The notes under the pieces were generated by a model. That model was not told the DNA's origin. It searched no databases and saw only the letters and a program-made list of their open reading frames with translations. 7,483 nucleotides of DNA from Deltaproteobacteria bacterium. Its GTDB lineage: Bacteria > Desulfobacterota > Desulfuromonadia > Geobacterales > DSM-12255. The translations under genes and the position numbers were made by a program. Of the stretch, positions 1 through 5,384 are shown one piece after another (the stretch's first letter is position 1; every line of letters starts with the position of its first letter). Location: contig JAGFXN010000122.1 in NCBI GenBank assembly GCA_017861215.1, positions 1-7,483 on the forward strand. The letters run 5' to 3'.

Positions 1-35
1 AGATGCAGAAATTATCTACCCCTGCCTGGTTATGC

Positions 36-64
36 TTGCCTGAGAGCCAGGAAAAAACTACTAT
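36..64 (+). promoter_or_regulatory. Candidate sigma-70 promoter of the small membrane protein gene
   Basis: TTGCCT at 36-41 and TACTAT at 59-64 are separated by exactly 17 bases. Each box matches the sigma-70 consensus at four of six positions. Transcription would start near 71, leaving a short leader that contains the Shine-Dalgarno sequence at 78-86. The spacing is ideal but the boxes are mediocre, so this is a plausible call only. The gene could also be read from upstream of the window. Confidence 0.35.
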
Positions 65-88
65 CTGCTCAATAGTCAGGAGGGGGCA

Positions 89-319
89 ATGAAACATGTA
101 AAAAACATGAAACTGGGGATCGCAGCCTTGATGGTCTATATCCTGGGAGGAATCGGGGTCTTTGGCGGCATAGGGTTAATCGTCTTCATGAGGGGAAAAG
201 ACCTGCTCGGACTCGGAGAAGGGCACACTATCGGCTATCTGCTGCTCTGCGTAGGCGCAGGCTTATCGGTACTGGGCGTTCTCCTGATGCGGATCTTCAG
301 AAATCGCGGTCTTGCCTGA
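89..319 (+). CDS. Small membrane protein with two transmembrane segments, unknown function
   Basis: I do not recognise this 76-residue protein. It has a short basic N-terminus (three Lys and one His within the first eight residues), a hydrophobic segment at about residues 10-33 rich in Gly, Ile and Val, a short charged loop around RGKDLLGLGEGH (35-46), and a second hydrophobic segment at about 48-68 ending in a basic tail (RIFRNRG). The pattern fits a two-span inner-membrane protein with both ends in the cytoplasm by the positive-inside rule. The start is supported by a very strong Shine-Dalgarno sequence, AGGAGG at 78-83, five bases before the ATG. The gene converges on argC and no partner gene is visible. 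The good ribosome site and clear membrane pattern argue that it is real; the function is open. Confidence 0.7.
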   Translation: MKHVKNMKLGIAALMVYILGGIGVFGGIGLIVFMRGKDLLGLGEGHTIGYLLLCVGAGLSVLGVLLMRIFRNRGLA

Positions 320-369
320 ACCACTCCGCAGCAAGCTGCAGGGGATTAATTCCGAAGAAATCAATAGAA

Positions 370-392
370 AGGCGCCCTTGTTCAGGGCGCCT
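370..392 (-). terminator. Rho-independent terminator of argC
   Basis: A perfect 8-bp stem (AGGCGCCC at 370-377 and GGGCGCCT at 385-392) encloses a 7-base loop. Read on the minus strand, it is followed by TTCTATTGATTT and begins five bases after the argC stop codon. On the plus strand it lies about 50 bases after the small membrane protein gene but has no T-run there, so it mainly serves argC. Confidence 0.8.
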
Positions 393-397
393 ACTGC

Positions 398-1438
398 TTA
401 CGGATACAGCGGCATCAGCTCAAGCCCCATAATCTCAGGGAAGTCGCACATGAGGTTCATATTCTGGACAGCCTGCCCTGAAGCCCCTTTGACAAGATTG
501 TCAATCGCCGAGACGACAATGATCCTGCCGGTTCGTTTGTCTACCGCAATGCCGATGTCACAGAAATTACTGCCGCGAACAAAAGCGGTGGAGGGAAATC
601 CCCCCAGCCCGAGAACACGTACAAACGCCTCTCCGTCATAATGTTCTTCATAAAGAGCATGGATCTGCTCGGCAGTAACTGCCGTGTGCGGTACTGAGTA
701 AACGGTAGAGAGGATTCCCCTGTCCATCGGTACCAGGTGCGGAGTGAAGGAGATGATTGTCTTGCTGCCGGCAAGGAGTGACAGCTCCTGTTCTATTTCC
801 GGTATATGCCGGTGCAGACCGCCGACACCGTATGCCTTGAAACCTTCATTCACTTCACAGTAAAGACTGTCAACCTTGGCGCCCCGCCCTGCCCCGGAAA
901 CGCCTGACTTGGAGTCGGCAATTATCGAAGCGGGATCAATTACCCCCCCTTTCAGCAGCGGCATCAACGCCAGGATAATACTTGTCGGGTAGCAGCCGGG
1001 ATTGGCAACAAGCCTTGCTGCGGCGATTTCCTCCCTGCGCAGTTCGGGTAGTCCGTATACCGCTTCCGGCAGCAGTTCCGGGTTCAGATGCGTCTCGTAC
1101 CAGGCTGCATACTCAGCAGCGTCATGCAAACGGTAATCGGCGGAAAGGTCGATAACATTTCTTCCAGCCTGCAGAAAGACCGGCACAACTTCCATGGCTG
1201 CCTTGTGCGGCAACGCGGTAAAGATGATATCTGCCTTTTCTGCAATCCGCGCCGGGTCAAGAGCTTCAAGAACCAGATCGTAGCGGTTCCTCAGCGAAGG
1301 AAAAACCTCGGAAAGCCTTTTACCGGCACTCTGTTCGGAAGTTACCGAGGTGACGGCAACTTCAGGGTGATTGTGGAGGATTCTGATAAGCTCTATACCG
1401 GTATAGCCACTTGCCCCGACTACAGCAACTTTCAACAT
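398..1438 (-). CDS. argC: N-acetyl-gamma-glutamyl-phosphate reductase (ArgC)
   Basis: Cytoplasmic enzyme of arginine biosynthesis: it reduces N-acetylglutamyl phosphate with NADPH to N-acetylglutamate semialdehyde. The 346-residue length is typical of the family. The N-terminal Rossmann fold carries GASGYTG at residues 8-14 for NADP binding. The catalytic cysteine is Cys149 in ANPGCYPT. GLHRHIPEI (207-215) holds the conserved active-site histidine region, and KGASGQAVQN (317-326) is the conserved C-terminal motif. The start is fixed by GGAGGAG (complement of 1446-1452), seven bases before the ATG. The gene is monocistronic as seen here, with a terminator five bases after its stop. In Geobacter I recall argC directly behind rpsI; here about 3.9 kb separates them, so it probably has its own promoter. 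Confidence 0.97.
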   Translation of the reverse strand: MLKVAVVGASGYTGIELIRILHNHPEVAVTSVTSEQSAGKRLSEVFPSLRNRYDLVLEALDPARIAEKADIIFTALPHKAAMEVVPVFLQAGRNVIDLSADYRLHDAAEYAAWYETHLNPELLPEAVYGLPELRREEIAAARLVANPGCYPTSIILALMPLLKGGVIDPASIIADSKSGVSGAGRGAKVDSLYCEVNEGFKAYGVGGLHRHIPEIEQELSLLAGSKTIISFTPHLVPMDRGILSTVYSVPHTAVTAEQIHALYEEHYDGEAFVRVLGLGGFPSTAFVRGSNFCDIGIAVDKRTGRIIVVSAIDNLVKGASGQAVQNMNLMCDFPEIMGLELMPLYP

Positions 1439-1465
1439 GAGTTAACTCCTCCGGCACAAAATAAA

Positions 1466-1494
1466 AATGGAAACCCGCCTGGATTTCCTTTTTT
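1466..1494. terminator. Terminator-like hairpin just upstream of argC; copy A of a repeated hairpin
   Basis: GGAAA (1469-1473) pairs with TTTCC (1484-1488), with two further inner C-G pairs and a GCCT loop. T-runs lie on both sides: six T at 1489-1494 on the plus strand, and ATTTTTATTTTG on the minus strand. On the minus strand it ends about 17 bases before the argC ribosome site, so it lies in the argC leader and could act as an attenuator. The 20-base core matches the hairpin behind rpsI (5338-5357) in 18 of 20 positions and in the same orientation. Whether it terminates, and in which direction, cannot be told from sequence. Confidence 0.5.
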
Positions 1495-1520
1495 CATTAA
1501 CTTGATGAAATCCTAGATAT

Positions 1521-1554
1521 ATTTGCCAACATATTTTCAAAAATGTTAGCAAAT
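1521..1554. repeat. 34-bp near-perfect palindrome, operator- or hairpin-like
   Basis: Arms ATTTGCCAACAT (1521-1532) and ATGTTAGCAAAT (1543-1554) pair at 11 of 12 positions, and three of the five inner positions also pair, giving 14 of 17 pairs over the whole 34 bases. It lies between argC and the divergent transporter gene, just downstream of a possible argC start of transcription. It does not resemble the arginine-repressor box (TGAATwwwwATTCA). A large symmetric site like this usually means a dimeric repressor operator or a stable RNA hairpin; I cannot choose between them. Confidence 0.6.
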
Positions 1555-1569
1555 TTACTCGCAATTCTT

Positions 1570-1578
1570 ATCATACCA
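1570..1578 (-). promoter_or_regulatory. Candidate extended -10 promoter for argC
   Basis: On the minus strand the sequence reads TGGTATGAT, an extended -10 element (TGn followed by TATGAT, five of six to consensus). No good -35 box is present, which is common for extended -10 promoters. Transcription would start near 1563, giving a leader of about 125 bases that contains the 34-bp palindrome and the terminator-like hairpin before argC. This is weak evidence taken alone. Confidence 0.3.
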
Positions 1579-2027
1579 TAACATGCCTAGACCTCATAAG
1601 CAACCGCCCGAGTCAGTCCGTATCCACCAGCCTCTTTTGCATCACCTAGCCTTAGCAAGTTTTTCTTACAGGGGAAAAAACAATATTTGCCTTGTTTACG
1701 GGTCTGTCCTTTGCCACCGGTCTACAATGCTGACTGTCGGGTCGATAGTGTGTATTGTCGTGAGGAGCATTGCGGTTCACTTATTGTTTTCAATTTTGCG
1801 AATATCATTATTTTTTGCATAATTGCAAAATATGTTTTAGCTCTCTAGTGCATGGTCAATTACTTGAATCATAAACAATATTCTGCCAGACGGCTATTGG
1901 GTCGAACAAAACTAACTTGCAATTATACAAAAGAATATTTGCGAGCCTTTTTCCCCTCCAGCAGTATCGATTTTATAACACATAGTAATTACTAATGTTT
2001 TTATACCTTCATCCGAGTTCAAAACAT
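1579..2027. other. AT-rich intergenic stretch with no convincing gene
   Basis: Nothing here reads as a believable protein: the longest open frame (1583-1822, +) has no Shine-Dalgarno sequence and an unbiased, protein-unlike composition. The DNA is visibly richer in A and T than the flanking genes. It contains the octamer ATATTTGC at 1683-1690 and 1935-1942 (a third copy is inside the 34-bp palindrome at 1519-1526) and a perfect 7-bp-arm palindrome at 1813-1830. The stretch most likely holds upstream control sites for the transporter gene, or non-coding debris from the insertion of this block. Confidence 0.5.
1813..1830. promoter_or_regulatory. Palindrome TTTTGCA-N4-TGCAAAA, possible activator site
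   Basis: Two perfect 7-base inverted arms (1813-1819 and 1824-1830) lie about 200 bp upstream of the sigma-54-type promoter at 2028-2043. That is the usual distance for binding sites of sigma-54 enhancer-binding proteins. AT-rich DNA yields such palindromes by chance fairly often, so the role is a guess from position and symmetry. Confidence 0.3.
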
Positions 2028-2043
2028 TGGTATGCAACTTGCT
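2028..2043 (+). promoter_or_regulatory. Candidate sigma-54 (RpoN) promoter of the transporter gene
   Basis: TGGTATGCAACTTGCT matches the sigma-54 pattern TGGCAC-N5-TTGCW: the invariant GG (2029-2030) and GC (2041-2042) are exactly ten bases apart, the -12 box TTGCT is perfect, and the -24 box matches at four of six. Transcription would start near 2054, 37 bases before the ATG and ahead of the Shine-Dalgarno at 2075-2080. No competing good sigma-70 promoter was found nearby. Expression would then depend on an enhancer-binding activator not encoded in this window. Confidence 0.55.
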
Positions 2044-2090
2044 AACTACTTTTTAGATTTTCAGATATCAAAAAGGGAGGCGAGACAATC

Positions 2091-3389
2091 ATGGCAACTA
2101 CATCAACCAACAAAGGCTGGCAGGTAACCATGGCCGGTCTGGGCATCAATCTGGCGCTGGGGGTACTGTATGCATGGAGTATTTTCAAGGGTGCGATCAA
2201 GGCATCAATTGAAAAAGGTGGTCCGGATGCATTCAACTGGAGTCTCTCCTCCATCAATGATCCCTATGCTCTCTGTTGCCTTGTATTTGCCTTTGCAATG
2301 GTCGCCGCAGGCAAATGCCAGGACAAGATCGGACCGGCGCGCACCGCTCTCATCGGCGGACTTTTTGTCGGCGCTGGCTTTACCCTGATGTCCTTTTCCA
2401 ACAGCTACGCTGCCTGGGTAATCGGCTTCGGCGTCCTGGCAGGAACAGGCTTCGGTTTCGGCTATGGGGCCGCAACTCCGCCGGCACTTAAGTGGTTCTC
2501 GTCAACAAAGACCGGGGTCATTGCCGGGATTGTCGTTGCCGGATTCGGTCTCGCGCCGGTCTACATCGCCCCGCTTGTCAGCTACCTCCTGGGCGCCTAC
2601 GGCATGCAGAAAACAACCATGTTCCTGGCTATTGGCTTTACCGTCGCGGTATGCGGGCTCTCATTTCTGCTGGCAAATCCTCCGCAGGGGTATACGCCTG
2701 CCGAGCCTGCCAAAAAGGATGACGGCAAGCCTGTCGCCAAACCGGTACATAACGCCTCGGTAAGCGAGATGATCCGTTCGCCCAAGTTCTATCTCCTCTG
2801 GGCAACCTTTTTCATCGGCTCAGGCGCTGGACTGATGGTAATCGGCAGTGTTGCCGGTCTTGCCAAGCAGAGCATGGGGCCGCTGGCCTTTGTTGCAGTC
2901 GCTATCATGGCGATCGGTAATGCTTCGGGACGGGTTGTCGCCGGCATCGTATCCGACAAGATCGGTCGTAAAGCCACCCTGTCGATCATGCTCGGTTTCC
3001 AGGCGTTGATGATGTTCGCTGCCATACCGGTCGTCGGTTCAGGCAGTGCAGTGTGGCTGGTGATTCTGGCAACCTTCATCGGTTTCAACTATGGCACGAA
3101 CCTCTGCCTGTTCCCGTCATTTGCCAAGGATTACTGGGGCTTCAAGAACTACGGCCTCAACTATGGTGTGCTGTTTACCGCCTGGGGTGTCGGCGGGCTG
3201 GTTCTGGGGCGGGTTTCTGAAATGATCAACGCCCAACCGGGCGGTCTGAACAAGTCATTCATTCTGGCCGGTGCCCTCTGTGCAACCGGCACTGTCCTTA
3301 CCTTCTTCCTGCGTCAGGCAAAACCTGTCGAGGTCAAGGTTCCTGTGACAATCGGCGAACCGGTGCATGTGATGGAAAAGGCCTCCTGA
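2091..3389 (+). CDS. MFS transporter, oxalate/formate antiporter (OFA) family
   Basis: A 432-residue inner-membrane carrier with about 12 hydrophobic spans in two halves joined by a charged, Lys- and Pro-rich loop (about 203-222). Family marks are the N-terminal GINLALGVLYAWSIF (18-32), the glycine-rich GTGFGFGYGAATPPALKWF (118-136), the motif-A loops GKCQDKIGPART (74-85) and GIVSDKIGRKATL (285-297), and NYGLNYGVLFTAWGVGG (353-369) in span 11. OFA proteins carry small carboxylates such as oxalate, formate or pyruvate. Oxalate carriers use a lysine in span 11; none is visible in that span here, so oxalate is doubtful and the substrate is open. The start follows GGGAGG at 2075-2080 by ten bases. 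The gene stands alone between a sigma-54-type promoter and a strong terminator, so regulated uptake or export of an organic acid is likely. Confidence 0.9.
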   Translation: MATTSTNKGWQVTMAGLGINLALGVLYAWSIFKGAIKASIEKGGPDAFNWSLSSINDPYALCCLVFAFAMVAAGKCQDKIGPARTALIGGLFVGAGFTLMSFSNSYAAWVIGFGVLAGTGFGFGYGAATPPALKWFSSTKTGVIAGIVVAGFGLAPVYIAPLVSYLLGAYGMQKTTMFLAIGFTVAVCGLSFLLANPPQGYTPAEPAKKDDGKPVAKPVHNASVSEMIRSPKFYLLWATFFIGSGAGLMVIGSVAGLAKQSMGPLAFVAVAIMAIGNASGRVVAGIVSDKIGRKATLSIMLGFQALMMFAAIPVVGSGSAVWLVILATFIGFNYGTNLCLFPSFAKDYWGFKNYGLNYGVLFTAWGVGGLVLGRVSEMINAQPGGLNKSFILAGALCATGTVLTFFLRQAKPVEVKVPVTIGEPVHVMEKAS

Positions 3390-3426
3390 TTTCCCTGAAA
3401 GATGTCTGCATATTGCCTGTTTAATA

Positions 3427-3466
3427 AAATTAAGGGCCATGCTTGCGCATGGCCCTTAATTTGTTT
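3427..3466 (+). terminator. Strong Rho-independent terminator of the transporter gene
   Basis: A 16-bp perfect stem (3427-3442 and 3447-3462) with a TTGC tetraloop is followed by GTTT. The A-rich left flank and T-rich right flank make it usable in both directions. It starts 37 bases after the transporter stop and cleanly separates that gene from the TadG-like gene. Confidence 0.88.
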
Positions 3467-3491
3467 CAAAATTGAGATAACTGAGTATAAT
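3461..3491 (+). promoter_or_regulatory. Candidate promoter of the TadG-like gene
   Basis: A perfect TATAAT -10 box lies at 3486-3491, 31 bases before the ATG. The best -35 candidate is TTGTTT at 3461-3466, with a slightly long 19-base spacer, and it overlaps the end of the preceding terminator. Transcription would start near 3498. The -10 box is convincing; the -35 is not. Confidence 0.45.
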
Positions 3492-3522
3492 TCCGCGATA
3501 TGCATTTTGTAAAGGAGCCTTC

Positions 3523-4674
3523 ATGGATACCACCTATGTAAGCACCCTGCTCGTTGTTTTTCTCGTGCTTGCTTCTCTGGCCGTAAGTATCGGCTATCTG
3601 TATGTTGATGAGGATGATCTGCGCAGTATGGCAGAAGTTTCCTCACGGACAGGTGCAAATGCAATCAAGAAGCGAATGCTTGAGCAGATAAGTACCGATT
3701 CCGGCAGGCTGGAATCCGTTCTCAACGATACCGTTCAAACTGCTGCCCGCAGCGCAGCAACCGATCATGCCATGGGGAGATTCAAAGAGTCTGCCCTGAT
3801 GCATGCCCTGAATGACAACAGCAACCGCTTGACCACAAGCAACGATGTAACGGTCGGTTTCTGGAATATCAGCAGCCATACCTACACCCCTGGCGGGATA
3901 CCGGTCAATGCCATGCAGGTACGGACACGGCGCACTGCAGAAAGCGAAACCGTCGGCATCGGGAAACTCGGCAACATTCTCGGTATTCTGGCCGGCGTCC
4001 AGAAATTCGATTACACCCCCGATGCGGTTGCCGCCCTGCCAGCAAGGGCGAATGCCAATTTTGCGCTCTGCACGGAAGCATGTGAAAGTCGCTGTTCATT
4101 TCCGAATGTCTGCCCAATCACCGAACGGAAAATGGTCAGCAACTACGGGATCCAGGAGAAGAGCTCGTTGGACGGAGACCGGCTTGCTGCTACGTATCGC
4201 ATGTACCAGTTGAATACGGCAGTCAATCTCTCGGACATGATCTGCGCGGGAACGACCTCCCAGGATATCTGCAGGAAAGAGATCCTGACGTCTCTTGACC
4301 CGCAGGACAACGCCCTGCGCGATATGGAATCGATGATGTACAACCCGAACGCGGACGCTTCGAACAAGGAGTATGACAAGGATTCGGGGAAGCTTCTGGG
4401 GTGGTGGGTCATAGCACCGGTGACTGACTGCTCGAATGCTAGTCAGGAGGCCGGCTTCGAAAAAAGCATGGTGACCAGATACGCATTGGTAAGAATCAGC
4501 AGGATCTGTGCGCCCGGGGCAACCGGCTGTCAACAGAACAACTCCTCCTTTGACGCGCCGGCTTCTATTTGCGGCAGTGATAAAGGGCTCTACATCGATC
4601 GCATCTCTTGCGTAAGCTGTAGCAGTAAGGCGCTACTTGCCTTTCCGGGGCTCCATCCGGTCCTTGTCAAATAA
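3523..4674 (+). CDS. TadG-like (Flp-pilus-associated) cysteine-rich membrane-anchored protein
   Basis: A 383-residue protein with one N-terminal hydrophobic segment (about 8-27), then a polar region probably outside the inner membrane. The layout after the segment (VSIGYLYVDEDDLRSMAEVS, 21-40) follows the TadE/TadG pattern of a short anchor, a Gly-Tyr-Leu-Tyr-Val stretch and a helical linker. Residues 109-137 (VTVGFWNISSHTYTPGG followed by PVNAMQV) match the core of TadG-like domains (DUF2134 type: GxW, then FTPGG, then NAVxV). Unusual is the cysteine content: 12 Cys, including C183-C187-C191-C197 and C363-x2-C366, suggesting disulfides or metal binding; no CxxCH haem motif is present. The usual basic residues before the anchor and the von Willebrand domain of full TadG are absent. 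AAAGGAG at 3511-3517 fixes the start. No other tad gene lies nearby, so it is an orphan. The C-terminal end overlaps a minus-strand relic and may be altered. Confidence 0.65.
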   Translation: MDTTYVSTLLVVFLVLASLAVSIGYLYVDEDDLRSMAEVSSRTGANAIKKRMLEQISTDSGRLESVLNDTVQTAARSAATDHAMGRFKESALMHALNDNSNRLTTSNDVTVGFWNISSHTYTPGGIPVNAMQVRTRRTAESETVGIGKLGNILGILAGVQKFDYTPDAVAALPARANANFALCTEACESRCSFPNVCPITERKMVSNYGIQEKSSLDGDRLAATYRMYQLNTAVNLSDMICAGTTSQDICRKEILTSLDPQDNALRDMESMMYNPNADASNKEYDKDSGKLLGWWVIAPVTDCSNASQEAGFEKSMVTRYALVRISRICAPGATGCQQNNSSFDAPASICGSDKGLYIDRISCVSCSSKALLAFPGLHPVLVK

Positions 4675-4886
4675 TCGGCAAGTCTCCTGCGCAGAAACTG
4701 GCTGCATGTTCCGTAACTCTGTGGGGAAGCTGTCTGCAAACTCCTGACACTTGATGCACCCTCTGTAACGGCAGTTGCAGAATTTTATGATCATATTGAC
4801 AGCGTAGCTGGACATATAGCCGCAGCCAACAGCACAGAGAGGTCATCATTCTTACCGTACAAAGGACATACCGAACAGATCGTCAT
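4633..4886 (-). pseudogene. Small cysteine-rich protein gene, apparently frameshifted
   Basis: On the minus strand an ATG at 4884-4886 follows GAGG by six bases and opens MTICSVCPLYGKNDDLSVLL, with a CxxC at residues 4-7; this frame stops at 4791-4793 after 31 codons. A different frame then gives GYMSSYAVNMIIKFC, and further KFCNCRYRGCIKCQEF and a conserved-looking soluble tail, ending at a TAG at 4633-4635. That second frame has no ribosome site of its own. Joined, the two halves look like one short protein of roughly 80 residues with a CxxC start and a second cluster of Cys, a layout I recall from small Geobacter-type proteins of unknown function. A net loss of one base (or gain of two) around 4815-4845 would explain the break. 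Its 3' end overlaps the TadG-like gene by about 40 bases. A sequencing error is possible. Confidence 0.45.
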
Positions 4887-5327
4887 TGATACCTCGTTAG
4901 TAAACTGTGCAGATTTGATGGTGTGCATGGGTAAAATACGGAACACTGGAGTTACCTCGCTCCACTGGCTTCATGCCTATCCCCTTGAGACCTGACATTT
5001 TAGGCGCAAACCCCATGCCAATGCAGCAGTAAAGCTTGTAATATCAGCTAGATTCCCTTGTTACAGCCAGTTGTATTAGAAATTAACTCCTGAGCGCAAA
5101 GGGTGAAGAAATAATGATTTCATATGTGCAAAATATGGGAAGGGATCAATCCACACGTTGCAGAATGTTTTGAACCGATCAACTAGTTGCGGGGTCATTG
5201 CTCAACCTAAATGTCATTATGTAGCTGAGTTACGTTATGAGGATTCTTGAGATTCACCCAGTTCCCCACCAAATGTCAGCAAAACTGAACGCAAAACACT
5301 CTTTCTAGGGCAACCATGCGATGTTAG
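4887..5327. other. Gene-poor stretch between the broken small gene and the rpsI terminator
   Basis: No frame here has both a good ribosome site and a credible protein. The only mildly protein-like reading is on the minus strand, 4897-5016: 39 codons starting MGFAPKMSGLKG and ending ten bases before the start of the broken cysteine-rich gene. It lacks a Shine-Dalgarno sequence and I do not recognise it. The stretch also carries several TGACATTT repeats described separately. It reads as decayed accessory DNA. Confidence 0.45.
4992..5279. repeat. Set of TGACATTT repeats, possible relic of an insertion-sequence end
   Basis: CTGACATTT at 4992-5000 (+) is repeated inverted at 5271-5279. TGACATTTTAGG at 4993-5004 (+) is matched inverted at 5206-5216 with one base missing, and on the minus strand that copy continues as TTGAGCAATGAC. 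Clustered short TGAC/TGAGC repeats recall the multiple end repeats of IS21-family elements. No transposase gene and no matching target duplication (GAGAC against CAAAA) is seen. I treat this as a possible remnant only. Confidence 0.25.
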
Positions 5328-5329
5328 AT

Positions 5330-5362
5330 AAAAAAAGGGAAACCCGTATGGATTTCCCTTTT
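5330..5362 (-). terminator. Rho-independent terminator of rpsI; copy B of the repeated hairpin
   Basis: GGGAAA (5337-5342) pairs with TTTCCC (5353-5358), extended by outer A-T pairs to 5333-5362 and by two inner C-G pairs around a GTAT loop. On the minus strand seven T follow the stem. It begins 22 bases after the rpsI stop. Its core is nearly identical to the hairpin at 1469-1488 near argC. Confidence 0.82.
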
Positions 5363-5384
5363 ACTACAAACCAGGACGTTTCGA

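Noticed and set aside
28..39. Sigma-54-like GG...GC upstream of the small membrane protein gene
   Set aside because: The spacing is eight bases instead of the required ten.
25..51. Inverted CCTGG/CCAGG hairpin at the window start
   Set aside because: The stem is only five pairs with a long loop and no T-run.
312..1516. Plus-strand frames 312-641 and 1088-1516 and minus-strand frames inside argC
   Set aside because: They lie opposite or within argC in other frames, have no ribosome sites and encode protein-unlike sequences.
1583..1822. 79-codon plus-strand frame in the AT-rich spacer
   Set aside because: There is no Shine-Dalgarno sequence and no recognisable domain. The hydrophobic end is explained by T-rich DNA.
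4096..4533. 145-codon minus-strand frame inside the TadG-like gene
   Set aside because: It is antisense to a gene with a clear ribosome site, membrane anchor and family motifs, and its own composition is arginine-rich, as in shadow frames.
5108..5121. GAAAT-N4-ATTTC palindrome in the gene-poor stretch
   Set aside because: Arms of five A/T-rich bases are expected by chance and no promoter is near.
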